A stretch of DNA of 64,000 bases from Saccharopolyspora shandongensis (GTDB lineage Bacteria; Actinomycetota; Actinomycetes; Mycobacteriales; Pseudonocardiaceae): NCBI RefSeq assembly GCF_900106995.1, contig NZ_FNOK01000007.1, positions 1-64,000 of the forward strand. The letters are read 5' to 3'. The notes under the pieces were generated by a model that was given only the letters and a program-made list of their open reading frames with translations, was not told the origin of the DNA and made no database searches. Of this stretch, positions 50,620 through 59,472 are shown piece by piece. Each line of letters starts with the position of its first letter. Position 1 is the stretch's first letter. Both the position numbers and the translations under genes were made by a program.

Positions 50620-51297
50620 CTATTCGCTCGTCCGGCTCGAGAGCATGTACACCAGTTGCCGGACGACCTCGGTTGCCATCACCGCTTGACCCGATGTCGA
50701 GAAGTGGATCCGATCCTCGCTGAGAAGGTTGTCCCGGTCGTTGACCGGGTGATTCCACATGTCGACGACGACGGCCTCGTATTCGGCACCGAGGCGGCGC
50801 GTGATGGCGTTCATGGCCCGAATTCGTTCGTCCCAGTCCGGAAAGGTCGGCACGACATACGCCCTCCCCAGCGTGAATGTCGTCAGCAGGGCGCGGGTGC
50901 GGGCCGCGAGGTCGTACATGCGCCGCATCGTCTTTTCGATCTCGTCGAAATCGGGCTTGCGCCGCAGAATGTCGTTCGGGCCGCACGGCAGATGCAGGAG
51001 GTCCGGGCCGAACTCGGCCATGCGGTCGAGTTGGTGGGCCACGGTCCGGGCCGTGGTGACCCCGAACTCCGAGGTGTTGAGGTACTGCACATCCGGGCAC
51101 ACCCGCTGCAGCACATTCGCGACCCGATCGGCCCAGCCCTTGTTCGTGTACCCGGGTGTGGGGTCGCCGACGCCGGCCGACAAGCTGTCGCCGACCACGC
51201 CGAATCGTCGCCACGGAGCATCGAACAGCAATGCCGCGGCGGTTACCTCGGATAAGCAGAGCGGATCGGACTGCTCGGTCATTGCCGGTATCGGCAT
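50620..51297 (-). CDS. SGNH/GDSL hydrolase
   Basis: A 225-residue SGNH hydrolase. Block I is VVGDSLSAGVG (Ser nucleophile), block III CGPNDILRR (Asn), and block V EDRIHFSTSG (Asp and His). Such enzymes cleave acyl esters or acetyl groups. The ATG at 51297 follows GGAG; MTEQSDP at 51282 is an alternative. It begins 21 bases after the MFS stop and is therefore the second gene of that operon, perhaps hydrolysing the exported compound. Confidence 0.88.
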   Translation of the reverse strand: MPIPAMTEQSDPLCLSEVTAAALLFDAPWRRFGVVGDSLSAGVGDPTPGYTNKGWADRVANVLQRVCPDVQYLNTSEFGVTTARTVAHQLDRMAEFGPDLLHLPCGPNDILRRKPDFDEIEKTMRRMYDLAARTRALLTTFTLGRAYVVPTFPDWDERIRAMNAITRRLGAEYEAVVVDMWNHPVNDRDNLLSEDRIHFSTSGQAVMATEVVRQLVYMLSSRTSE

Positions 51298-51318
51298 GTT
51301 CACCTGCTCCGGTTCCGG

Positions 51319-52749
51319 TTATGACCGACGAGTGCGGGGCGTGATGCCGAATGCCGTTGCCGCGCTGCCGGCGGCAACGATGGCGATGAACAACCAGCCG
51401 TGCTGGAACGCGGTCAGCATCCGGTCGGCGGCGGCATCGAGCGATCCGAGGATGGCGACCAGGACGGCGACGCCCAGCACATAGCCGAGCTGGCGGGCGG
51501 TGTTCACCACAGCACTGCCGGTGGCGGACTGGTCCGGCGACAGATCGACGGCAGCGGAAGCGATCATGCTGGGCAGAGCGAGGCCGATGCCGATGCCGGA
51601 GATCACCCAGCCCGGCAGCACCTCGGTGGCGTACTGCACAGGCGTGGAAGCGGTGGTCAGCACGAGCACCACGCCGCCGGCGAACAGCAGATTCCCCAGG
51701 GCCACAACGACACCCACCGGCATCCGCTTGATCAGTCGCTGGCTGACGACGGCGAAGATCGGCACCATGATCGGTCCCGGGACGATGGCGAGCCCGGTTT
51801 CGATGGAGTTGAAGCCGGCCACGTTCTCCAGCCACATGGTGATGCTGAGGAACCACGCCCCGAACGCGGTGCAGAACGCCAGCACGGTGGCATTGGCCCA
51901 CACGAACGTCGGCACCCGGAACAGAGCAGGCGACACCACCGGATTCGGATGCCGCATCATCCGCGCCACGAACAGGACCACGCCGAGCACCGCGACGGCC
52001 AGTGCGCCGAATGTCGCGGCACTGGCCCACGACCATTCGCTGCTCTGCACCAGGCCCAGCGACAGCGCCCCGATCGCCACGATCAGCAGCGCTGCCCCGA
52101 GCAGGTCGGGCACCCGAGCCGGTATCCGCTGGTGCAGATTCGGCACCAGGCGCATGGCCTCGACCCCGGCCACCAAGCCCACCGGCAGATTGATCAAGAA
52201 CACCCAGCGCCAGGAAGCCTCGACCAGTGCCCCGCCGACCACCGGACCGAACGCCGCGGCGAAGGAACTCGTTGTCGCCCAGATCTTCACCGCGCCCGGC
52301 ACCCGCGCCGGCGGCAGCACGGTGAGAAGCAACCCCAGGCCGGCCGGGGTCAGAGCGGCGGCGCCGACCGCCTGCAGGACCCGGAACGCCACCAGCGCCC
52401 ACAGCGACGGAGCCACCGCGCTGGCCAGGCTCGCCAGCGTGAAAATGCCGAGGCCGACCAGGAATCCGGCTTTGCGCCCGAACCGGTCCGAGAAGCGCCC
52501 CGCCGGAATCAGCAGTGCCGCATAGACGATCGCATATCCGTTGAGGACCCAGCTCACATCTGCCAGCGAAGAACCCTGATAGGACTCACCGATCTTCGTG
52601 AACGCGACGTTCACGACGAATACGTCGAGCATCGCCATGAACGAGGCCGAGCACAGGACCCACACGATCGCCGTCGAATGGTCCCGGACCGGCCGTGGCG
52701 TCGCCGTCCTGTCCGTGGTCACGGCCCGCTTGGCTGCTACGCCATCCAT
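51319..52749 (-). CDS. MFS transporter, 14-TM DHA2 drug exporter
   Basis: A 476-residue transporter with fourteen TM segments. Motif A-like GRFSDRFGRKAGFLVG, motif B RVLQAVGAAALTPAG and motif C SFAAAFGPVVGGALVE are clear, placing it with EmrB/QacA-type proton antiporters. The ATG at 52749 follows AAGGGA. Divergent TetR at 52890 and twin operators in between strongly suggest induction by its own substrate. The SGNH gene follows. Confidence 0.92.
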   Translation of the reverse strand: MDGVAAKRAVTTDRTATPRPVRDHSTAIVWVLCSASFMAMLDVFVVNVAFTKIGESYQGSSLADVSWVLNGYAIVYAALLIPAGRFSDRFGRKAGFLVGLGIFTLASLASAVAPSLWALVAFRVLQAVGAAALTPAGLGLLLTVLPPARVPGAVKIWATTSSFAAAFGPVVGGALVEASWRWVFLINLPVGLVAGVEAMRLVPNLHQRIPARVPDLLGAALLIVAIGALSLGLVQSSEWSWASAATFGALAVAVLGVVLFVARMMRHPNPVVSPALFRVPTFVWANATVLAFCTAFGAWFLSITMWLENVAGFNSIETGLAIVPGPIMVPIFAVVSQRLIKRMPVGVVVALGNLLFAGGVVLVLTTASTPVQYATEVLPGWVISGIGIGLALPSMIASAAVDLSPDQSATGSAVVNTARQLGYVLGVAVLVAILGSLDAAADRMLTAFQHGWLFIAIVAAGSAATAFGITPRTRRS

Positions 52750-52820
52750 CAGGCATCCCTTCTCGTCGGCACCGGTCTCGGCAACACGTGCCGATCTCCA
52801 CCGATGCGGATCGGTCAAAG

Positions 52821-52892
52821 AATACGGTCGGCCGTATTTATATTGCAACCTCCTTTCGTGCGCCGGACCAGCGGCATACGATCGGCCGTATG
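52821..52892. promoter_or_regulatory. twin operators, one overlapping the TetR start codon
   Basis: AATACGGTCGGCCGTATT (52821-52838) is a perfect dyad; CATACGATCGGCCGTATG (52875-52892) is nearly the same, 54 bases on. The second includes the TetR ATG (52890-52892). They control the divergent MFS and TetR genes. The repeated, matching sites make the assignment unusually safe. Confidence 0.9.
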
Positions 52893-53519
52893 GCCACATC
52901 TGGGCAAAGGACGGCCGACGAAAGCGCCGATCGGCGGCTGCTGCGCGGCGTGCGGTCACGGCGTGCCGTGACCCGCCGCGCGGTCGAGATCGCCTCGCTG
53001 GACGGACTCGACGGACTCAGCTTCGGACGTCTGGCCGAAGATCTCGGCATCAGCAAGGCCGGCATTCAGACGCTGTTCCGAACCAAGGAGAGACTGCAGC
53101 TCGCGACCGTGGAAGCGGCGCAGGAGGCATTCGTCGACGCGGTCGTCCGGCCCGCCCGGGACTCCCCCGCGGGCGTCGCACGCATCCGCGCCCTCGTCGA
53201 CGGATGGATCGACTATGCCGTACGGCCGCTGTTTCCCGGCGGTTGCTTCTGGGGCGCGAACCTGCCGATATTCGACAGCCGGCCCGGGCCGGTCCGGGAT
53301 GCGCTGCTGCGGCAACAGCGTGCCTGGGTTGCGATTCTTGCGACGCAGTTCCGGCTAGCCGTCGCCGCCGGTGAGATCGCCGATATCGATCCCGAGGTGG
53401 CTGCCTTCCAGGTCGGTGCCGTGCTGAACGCGGTCAACCTGGCCCTGCGCCTCGGCGACGACGACAGCGTGACCATGGCGCAACAGGTGGTCGACGGTTT
53501 GCTCGATGCTGCCGCCTGA
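52890..53519 (+). CDS. TetR-family regulator
   Basis: A 209-residue TetR protein with HTH DLGISKAGIQTLFRTKERLQ and a C-terminal domain with RPLFPGGCFWGANLPIFDSR, typical of TetR_C_16-like or YsiA-like members. The start ATG lies inside operator 2, so its mRNA leader is short or absent. It should repress the exporter and itself. Confidence 0.92.
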   Translation: MATSGQRTADESADRRLLRGVRSRRAVTRRAVEIASLDGLDGLSFGRLAEDLGISKAGIQTLFRTKERLQLATVEAAQEAFVDAVVRPARDSPAGVARIRALVDGWIDYAVRPLFPGGCFWGANLPIFDSRPGPVRDALLRQQRAWVAILATQFRLAVAAGEIADIDPEVAAFQVGAVLNAVNLALRLGDDDSVTMAQQVVDGLLDAAA

Positions 53520-53564
53520 TCTGCGGTAACCGCCCGTTCGAAGTCGAACTTCGCCGCACACGCC

Positions 53565-53586
53565 GACGTCCGCACACGCGGACGTC
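53565..53586. terminator. 9-bp perfect hairpin between convergent TetR genes
   Basis: GACGTCCGC (53565-53573) pairs perfectly with GCGGACGTC (53578-53586) around a four-base ACAC loop. It is in the 206-base spacer between the end of the 52890 gene and the end of the 53726 gene. A bidirectional terminator is likely. Confidence 0.65.
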
Positions 53587-53725
53587 CGCGTTGCAGCATC
53601 GCCGCCAGAGGCCGGCCTCGGTCCACGCCGAGAACCGGCGATGCGCCGTCGGCACGGTGACCGGAAGCGATGCCGCAGGCAGGCAGCCGGGCCCGAAGGC
53701 CCCTGCTGCCCGGCCGTACGACGCG

Positions 53726-54304
53726 TCAGACCACGGCGAGCCGGTCCACCAGCAGCTCCACCCTCCGCTCGGCGTCCCCTGTGAGCTGCCGTCCCGCCCG
53801 GGTCAGGGTCGCCAGCCCGTGCAGGGCCGCCCAGAACACCTCGGTGAACAGTCCAGAGTGGACGTCTTCCCCGGCGACCTCGCCGAGAGTCTCCAGCAGG
53901 GCGGCGAAGGCGTCCTTCAACGGCTCCGGGGTCTTCTCGTCCGCGAACACCAGGCCGCCGTCGAGCTGGAACAGGGCGTCGTAGACCGCCGGGTTGCGCT
54001 CGGCGAAGTCGAGGTAGGCGCGGGCGAGGGCCGTGACCCGGGCGCGCGGGCCGTCCGCGGCGGAGGCCGCGGCCCGCAGCGCCGCGGCCATCTCGGCGGC
54101 GCCCTGCAGGGCGACGGCGCCGATGATCTCGCGCTTGCCGCGGAAATGGCTGTAGAGGACGGGCTGGCTGTATTCGATGCGCTCGGCGAGCTGGCGGGTG
54201 GTGACCGCGTCCCAGCCCTGCTGCTCGGCGAGTTCGCGGGCCGTCGCCACGATGAGGCGCTCGCGGTCCGCCTGCTCACGCTGCTTGCGTTCTTGTACCG
54301 ACAT
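53726..54304 (-). CDS. TetR-family regulator
   Basis: A 192-residue TetR protein with HTH QLAERIEYSQPVLYSHFRGK and a TetR_C_13/33-like C-terminal domain (FAERNPAVYDALFQLDGGLV). It is divergent from the DUF1772 membrane gene at 54395 across a spacer of CTAG-bearing dyads. Self-repression with the target gene is inferred. Confidence 0.9.
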   Translation of the reverse strand: MSVQERKQREQADRERLIVATARELAEQQGWDAVTTRQLAERIEYSQPVLYSHFRGKREIIGAVALQGAAEMAAALRAAASAADGPRARVTALARAYLDFAERNPAVYDALFQLDGGLVFADEKTPEPLKDAFAALLETLGEVAGEDVHSGLFTEVFWAALHGLATLTRAGRQLTGDAERRVELLVDRLAVV

Positions 54305-54313
54305 GCTTCGATC

Positions 54314-54377
54314 CTAGCACCGCTAGACAACCGAGCGACAGCAATGCTAGCGTTGCCTCATCAGCTAGCAGCACTAG
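54314..54377. promoter_or_regulatory. three CTAG dyads between TetR and DUF1772
   Basis: CTAGCACCGCTAG (54314-54326) and CTAGCAGCACTAG (54365-54377) are near-identical 13-bp dyads 51 bases apart; CAATGCTAGCGTTG (54342-54355) lies between. CTAG is a rare tetranucleotide in high-GC actinobacteria, so five occurrences in 64 bases stand out. Likely TetR sites. Confidence 0.8.
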
Positions 54378-54394
54378 ATTTCAGGAAGGTCGCC

Positions 54395-54841
54395 ATGCTC
54401 AGCGCGCTCGAGGTCTGCACCATCGTGGTCGTCGGCCTGATGGTGGGGGTGGAGTTCTCCGTCGCCTTCGTCATCAACCCGATCCTCAATGGACTCCCCG
54501 ATGACAGCAACCAACGCGGCCGAAGCCACGGGGGCCGGATGCTCGGCGCCGTCATGCCGGTCTGGTACATCGGCTCGCTCGTCCTCGTCGCGGTCTGGGC
54601 CATCGCCGGATGGCACCACGACGGCGCCGGACTCGTCGTCACCGCCGGCGCGCTGCTGATCCTCAGCGTGGTCATGTCGCTCCTGCTGCTCGTCCCGATC
54701 AACAACCGGGGCAAGACGTGGACCCCCGAGAACCGGCCCGAGGACTGGAAGGAGCAGATGAACCGCTGGGACCGCTACCACTACGTCCGCGTGGCCATCA
54801 TCATCGCCGCGTTCGCCCTGCTGGCCGCCGCCCTCGCCTGA
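54395..54841 (+). CDS. DUF1772 membrane protein (anthrone-oxygenase-like)
   Basis: A 148-residue protein with four hydrophobic segments (LEVCTIVVVGLMVGVEFSVA, MPVWYIGSLVLVAVWAIAG, LLILSVVMSLLLLVPI, VAIIIAAFALLAAALA). NPILNGLPDD, INNRGKTW and RWDRYHYVR are typical DUF1772 conserved stretches; the family is related to anthrone oxygenases of polyketide pathways, though most members have no known role. AGGAAGG lies five bases before the ATG. Under TetR 53726 control by inference. Confidence 0.85.
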   Translation: MLSALEVCTIVVVGLMVGVEFSVAFVINPILNGLPDDSNQRGRSHGGRMLGAVMPVWYIGSLVLVAVWAIAGWHHDGAGLVVTAGALLILSVVMSLLLLVPINNRGKTWTPENRPEDWKEQMNRWDRYHYVRVAIIIAAFALLAAALA

Positions 54842-55149
54842 GCCCGCGGGCCGACACCACGCTGGTGGCGCACAATCCCCACTCCCCGGGCGACAGCGGG
54901 CCACCGAAACCCCGACATCCGGGAATGCAGCTGCCGCTGAGAGCCGATTCTCGGTTTTGCCTTTCGGTCAAGTGGCCACGGGTCGAGATCGGCCGAGAGG
55001 CTTTGCCGTGCCGCACTTCTCGCTGGCACCAATTCGGCGAGGAGGGGCGTCGGCTCGGGTCGGCCGCCTCATCCCCGTTGGTGGTGCGCGAGCAGTCGGG
55101 TCAAGGTCTGCCTGTCACCAATGTTGGAACCACCAACGGAAGAGGCACC

Positions 55150-55340
55150 ATGGCCACGGATGCTCCGATCGCCGACCACATCGACCTCGACGCCGGCGCC
55201 CGAACATCCGGGCGCCGAACGAATCGCTCCGGAGCAAAGACCGTGATCAAGCCGTTCCGCATCGACATCCCCAGACCGACCTGAACGACCGGCTCTCCCG
55301 CACCCGTTGGCCCAACGAGATCACCGACGCCGGCCGGTGA
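55150..55340 (+). pseudogene. epoxide hydrolase N-terminal remnant
   Basis: MATDAPIADHIDLDAG leads to VIKPFRIDIP, then a one-base shift after which QTDLNDRLSRTRWPNEI continues. These match the EHN start of epoxide hydrolases (compare TITPFRIDIPQADLDDLQDR at 41792). Only about 60 residues survive before the stop. The 308 bases before it (54842-55149) hold no recognisable gene; the spacer is presumably the relic's leader. Confidence 0.8.
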
Positions 55341-55357
55341 TCGCGACCCGGTGGCCG

Positions 55358-56509
55358 TCACGGCGGTGGTGATTTCCGCTCGTGGTGGCGGACTCGTGCT
55401 GCTTCGCGGGTGAGGTGGTCGCGTTCCGCCAGGTTGGTGGCGGCGCGGGCGGCTTCGGCGTACAGGTCGGCGGCGTGGTCGAGATCGCCCGCCCGTTCGC
55501 GGAGGTATGCCGCCACCGCGGTGTACCGGGGCAGGGCGGGGTCGATCTCGGCGAGCTCGGCGAGGCCGGCCCGCGGTCCGTCGGCTTCGCCGACCGCCAC
55601 GGCGCGGTTGAGCCGCACGATCGGGCTGCCGGTGAGGAGCAGCAGTTCGTCGTACCACTCCACGATCTGCACCCAGTCCGTTTCGGATGCGGTGCGGGCG
55701 TCGGCGTGCAGGGCGGCGATCGCGGCCTGGGCTTGGTATTCGCCGAGCCGGTCGCGGGCCAACGCGGTCTGCAGGATCGTCACGCCTTCGGTGATCAGCT
55801 CGGTGTCCCAGCGCGAGCGGTCCTGCTCGGCCAGCGGCACCAGGCGACCGCCGGGCCCGGTGCGAGAGGCCCGGCGCGCGTGGTGCAGCAGCATGAGCGC
55901 GAGCAGCCCGGCCGCCTCGGGCTCGGCGGAGAGGGCAGCGAGTTGGCGGGCGAGCCGGATCGCCTCGGCCGCCAGGTCGACATCCCCGCCATACCCCTCG
56001 TTGAACACCAGGTAGAGCACTCGCAGCACGGTCGCCAGGTCGCCCGGCTCGTCGAGCCGGGCCTCGGCGATGCGCTTCTTGGCCCGGCTGATCCGCTGGG
56101 CCATCGTCGCTTCCGGAACCAGGTATGCCGCCGCGATCTGCCTGGTCGTCAGGCCGCCGACCGCGCGCAGGGTCAGCGCGACCGCCGAACTCGGCGGCAA
56201 GGTCGGATGCGCGCACAGGAAGTACAGGCGGAGCGTGTCGTCCGCGGCAGGCACCGGGCCACCGGGTGGTTCGGCCTCCACCGCGAGCTCTCGATCGCGC
56301 CGGGCCTTCTCGGCCCGGGCGGCGTCGAGGAACTTGCGCCACGCGACCGAGATCAGCCACGCCTTCAGGTCGCGCGGCTGCTCCTCCGCTTCGAGCGCCC
56401 GGATCAGGGCCTCCTGCACGGCGTCCTCGGCCGCCGCGAAATCGGCTCCGCGGCGGACGAGGACGCCGATCACCGCGGGCACGAGCTCCCGCAGCTGCGG
56501 CTCGTTCAT
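55358..56509 (-). CDS. ECF sigma factor, SigJ/DUF6596 type
   Basis: A 383-residue ECF sigma factor: sigma-2 region (AVQEALIRALEAEEQPRDLK, WLISVAWRKFLDAARAEKA), sigma-4 region (LTTRQIAAAYLVPEATMAQRI), then a long TPR-like C-terminal extension (about 180-383) as in the ECF41/42-like group with DUF6596. The ATG at 56509 overlaps the YciI-type gene's stop by four bases. In actinobacteria such sigmas are routinely paired with DGPF/YciI proteins, probably as regulator and sensor. Confidence 0.9.
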   Translation of the reverse strand: MNEPQLRELVPAVIGVLVRRGADFAAAEDAVQEALIRALEAEEQPRDLKAWLISVAWRKFLDAARAEKARRDRELAVEAEPPGGPVPAADDTLRLYFLCAHPTLPPSSAVALTLRAVGGLTTRQIAAAYLVPEATMAQRISRAKKRIAEARLDEPGDLATVLRVLYLVFNEGYGGDVDLAAEAIRLARQLAALSAEPEAAGLLALMLLHHARRASRTGPGGRLVPLAEQDRSRWDTELITEGVTILQTALARDRLGEYQAQAAIAALHADARTASETDWVQIVEWYDELLLLTGSPIVRLNRAVAVGEADGPRAGLAELAEIDPALPRYTAVAAYLRERAGDLDHAADLYAEAARAATNLAERDHLTREAARVRHHERKSPPP

Positions 56510-56913
56510 TCGGTCACGGCGGGCGGCTCGGTGAGGAACGGCCGCACTTCGAGCCATTCGTGGATCGGCTCGCCGCCGGGCCCGGGCGCCGCGGACAGCT
56601 CCCCGGCGAGCTCGACCGCGCGATCCCAGGACTCCACGTCGATGATCATCCAGCCCGCGACGAGATCCTTGGTCTCGGCGAACGGGCCATCGGTCACCGG
56701 CGGGCGTCCCGCGCCGTCGTATCGCACGAAGGCGCCCTCGGGGGCCAGTGCCTGGGAGTCCACGAATTCGCCGGTCTCCTCCAGGCGCGCAGCGAAGTCG
56801 TTCATGTACTGGATGTGCGCGTCGACGTCCTGCGGGGTCCACCGATCCATCGGCGGGTAGTCGACCGCCCGTGCCGGGCCGCCTCGGTAGTGCTTGAGCA
56901 GCAGGTACTTCAT
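56506..56913 (-). CDS. YciI/DGPF-family protein
   Basis: A 135-residue YCII-related protein: MKYLLLKHYRGGPARAVDYP, then the DGPF motif in TDGPFAETKDLVAGWMIIDV and the C-terminal EWLEVRPFL. The family is linked to stress and to ECF42-type sigmas, as here by a four-base overlap. Function is unresolved; it may tune sigma activity. Confidence 0.92.
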   Translation of the reverse strand: MKYLLLKHYRGGPARAVDYPPMDRWTPQDVDAHIQYMNDFAARLEETGEFVDSQALAPEGAFVRYDGAGRPPVTDGPFAETKDLVAGWMIIDVESWDRAVELAGELSAAPGPGGEPIHEWLEVRPFLTEPPAVTE

Positions 56914-57060
56914 GGTGAGCTCCTTCTCGGTCGTGCGGCCCGTTGGGACCGATCGTGCCCCAGGGACGGAGCCGGCGCGCTGTTCTCGACAGCTGCGCCG
57001 GAAATCCGCACATCTTTTTTTCGACGAGGTGCGGACCGCTGGTGACCGAGCCGCAGGCGC

Positions 57061-57519
57061 CTAGCCGGCGGGATCTTGGCGCGCCAGCTCCGCCGCGTGG
57101 GAGGCGAGGCCGTCGGCCATCTGCTGCATGACTCGCCGCATGACGCGCTTCATCAACCAGCCCATTCCCCAGCGGGCGGCATAGGTGCCGTGCCAGTGGA
57201 TGACCGTGCCCCCGCCGGGTGCGGGCGTGAGGTCGATGACCGCCCGGTAGTCGTGGATGGCCGAGTTGAAGGCGTCCTCGTACGTCAGCTGCTTCTCCTC
57301 GACGCGCCCGGTCAGCCGTTCCCCGGTGACCGTCCGCCCGGTGCGGAACGCGCGGACCGTGCCGACGGGATCGCGGCCGTCGGGGTCGAGGCCGCTGGAA
57401 CGTTCGGTGACCAGGCTGTCGACGGTCGACCAGGTGGGCCAGGTGCGTGCGTCGACGAGCAGGCGCCAGACGAAGGCCGGCGGTGCTGTCGAGGTCGCGG
57501 TCGCGGCGTAGTCGAGCAT
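57061..57519 (-). CDS. SRPBCC (START-like) domain protein
   Basis: A 152-residue polyketide-cyclase/dehydrase-type SRPBCC protein: FVWRLLVDARTWPTWSTVDS, GRTVTGERLTGRVEEKQLTY and GTYAARWGMGWLMKRVMRRV, forming a lipid- or hydrophobe-binding cavity. It stands between the YciI pair and the AraC regulator; its divergence from neither suggests a stand-alone gene. Ligand unknown. Confidence 0.85.
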   Translation of the reverse strand: MLDYAATATSTAPPAFVWRLLVDARTWPTWSTVDSLVTERSSGLDPDGRDPVGTVRAFRTGRTVTGERLTGRVEEKQLTYEDAFNSAIHDYRAVIDLTPAPGGGTVIHWHGTYAARWGMGWLMKRVMRRVMQQMADGLASHAAELARQDPAG

Positions 57520-57662
57520 GGTCGGAATCCTTTCGTTCGCCGCCGCACCCACCGCTCTCATCGCGGGAACGGTGAGTGCGCGACAACGACGAAGCTGCTT
57601 GGCACGGCCGAAACTAGGGGACGCGGACGGCCGGGGACATGCGCTGGATTGCCGATCTTCGA

Positions 57663-58541
57663 TCAGATCTTGCGGTACGCCGACGGCCGGACGCCGACAT
57701 GGCTCAGGAATGCCGCCGACAGCGCTCCGGGGCTGGCGAAACCGCAACGCTCGGCGATCTGCCCGATGGTGAGGGCGCTGTCGGAAAGCAGCCGTTGTGC
57801 CCGCTCGATCCGCAGCCGGGTGAGGAACCGGTGCGGCGTTTCGCCGGTCGCCGCCCGGAAGACGCGGATGAAGTGGTAGACGCTCAGGTGCGCTTCGGCG
57901 GCGATGTCGGCCAGCGTCAGCGGCTCGGCCAGCCGGTCCCGCATGACGGCGATGCCCGCGCGGACCGCCGCGTGTTCGGGCCCCGGCAGGGGTTCGTGCC
58001 GACCCCGGGTCAGCAGGTGCGTCGCGAGGAACGCCGCGGCGGATTCCGCGTAGAGATCGTTCGCGCCACCGGCGGCGGGCAGTGCGCGGATGATCTGCTC
58101 GACGACCGGATCGCCCGTGTCCAGCGCGGCCGACAGCACTTCGAAGTCCGGCCCCGAACCGCCCAATTGCGCTGCGGTCCGCTCGACGGTCGCCGACGGG
58201 ACGTGCACCTGGATGGTGCGCATCGCGGACGTCGTCCGGTAGTCGCGCACGGCCGCTCGCCCGGGCACCACCAGCTCCAGATCGCCGGGAACCCAGCACC
58301 GGCGCAACGGTTTTCCGCCTGCGCGCGTCCGCATGGCGACGTCCCCGGCCACGTAGAGCACGAGATGCAGGTCGGACACCCCGGGCATCGGGAGGTGGTC
58401 GGCCTCGGATGCGTGGTCGAAGCACTGCACGAGCAGCGACCGCCAGCCCGCGTCGCCCCAGCTGCAGTAGGTGCGCCGCACCAGCGCTGACGTGTCGAAC
58501 TCCGCGTACGGCGCCAGATCGAAGTCGGGCGAGTCGAACAC
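57663..58541 (-). CDS. AraC-family regulator
   Basis: A 292-residue AraC/XylS regulator. An N-terminal cupin-like effector domain (to about 170) precedes two HTHs: LTLADIAAEAHLSVYHFIRV, ATGETPHRFLTRLRIERAQR and LTIGQIAERCGFASPGALSA. The C-terminal HTH is complete. It is likely an activator, target unknown. Nine bases downstream of the second AraC gene (58551). Confidence 0.92.
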   Translation of the reverse strand: MFDSPDFDLAPYAEFDTSALVRRTYCSWGDAGWRSLLVQCFDHASEADHLPMPGVSDLHLVLYVAGDVAMRTRAGGKPLRRCWVPGDLELVVPGRAAVRDYRTTSAMRTIQVHVPSATVERTAAQLGGSGPDFEVLSAALDTGDPVVEQIIRALPAAGGANDLYAESAAAFLATHLLTRGRHEPLPGPEHAAVRAGIAVMRDRLAEPLTLADIAAEAHLSVYHFIRVFRAATGETPHRFLTRLRIERAQRLLSDSALTIGQIAERCGFASPGALSAAFLSHVGVRPSAYRKI

Positions 58542-58550
58542 CGCACCAGG

Positions 58551-59399
58551 CTAGTCGATGTCGTGCCCGTGCCACGCGATGTCGTCCACCGCCAGCCACG
58601 GCTCGCCGGCCACGGTCGTCGGAGTCACCCCGGTGAAGGCCAGGACGTCCCGATGCAGGTGGGATTGGTCGACGTAACCGGACTCCGCCGCGATCCGGGC
58701 CGCGTTCCCGCCCGCCGCCAGGCGGTGCGCGGCGTGGTCGAAGCGGACCAGCTTCGCGGCACGCTTGGGCGGGAGACCGATCTGCGCCCGGAACCGGGAC
58801 CACAGGCGCTTGCGGCTCCACCCGATCTCGGCCGCCAGTTCGTCGACCCGGGCCTGGCCGCGGCTGACGGCGATCTGCCGCCAGGCCCAGGCCACCTGCG
58901 GATCCACGGGCCGCCCCGCCTCACGGCGACGGGCGAGCAGGGCGTTCGTCAGGGCGAAGCGGTCCTGCCACGACCGGGCGTCGCCGAGCTGCTCGCGGAT
59001 CCGCGCCGCGTCGCGGCCCCACAGGTCGTCGAGGGTCACCACCACGTGGTCCAGCTCCGCAGGGGAGGTCCCCAGCACCTCGTGCGCGATCACCGGGGAC
59101 AGGCGCACCTGCACGCATTCGACGTTCTCGCCCCGCACGCGAACAGCGCCGTGCATGAACCCGGTGACGAGATTTCCCCGCCGCTGCCTACCGGTTTCGG
59201 CATCGACCACGAGCGGGCCGGCACCGAATTCCAGCGCCAGCGTGACGGCCGGGTGCGGGACCACCCGTACGTCGACCGGGCCCGCGCCACGGTCGCGGAA
59301 CCCGGCCATGCTGACGCCGGCTATCCGGCTGGGCCTCGGCGGCCTCGCGACGCACCACCTGGCCACCGCCTCGCGCTCGTTCCCGGCGGATCGCATCAC
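58551..59399 (-). CDS. AraC-family regulator
   Basis: A 282-residue AraC protein with N-terminal domain containing EFGAGPLVVDAETGRQRRGN and a C-terminal HTH (VDELAAEIGWSRKRLWSRFR, RIAAESGYVDQSHLHRDVLA). It resembles AraC members that control aromatic or stress genes. The start at 59399 is used (MMRSAGNE). It is divergent from the SnoaL-like gene at 59473 and may control it. Confidence 0.9.
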   Translation of the reverse strand: MMRSAGNEREAVARWCVARPPRPSRIAGVSMAGFRDRGAGPVDVRVVPHPAVTLALEFGAGPLVVDAETGRQRRGNLVTGFMHGAVRVRGENVECVQVRLSPVIAHEVLGTSPAELDHVVVTLDDLWGRDAARIREQLGDARSWQDRFALTNALLARRREAGRPVDPQVAWAWRQIAVSRGQARVDELAAEIGWSRKRLWSRFRAQIGLPPKRAAKLVRFDHAAHRLAAGGNAARIAAESGYVDQSHLHRDVLAFTGVTPTTVAGEPWLAVDDIAWHGHDID

Positions 59400-59472
59400 C
59401 CCATGCTATGGGCGGATCGACGGGAACATTCGTCCAAGACATCGGCCTGCGCCAAGGGAAACAGTGGGCGCC

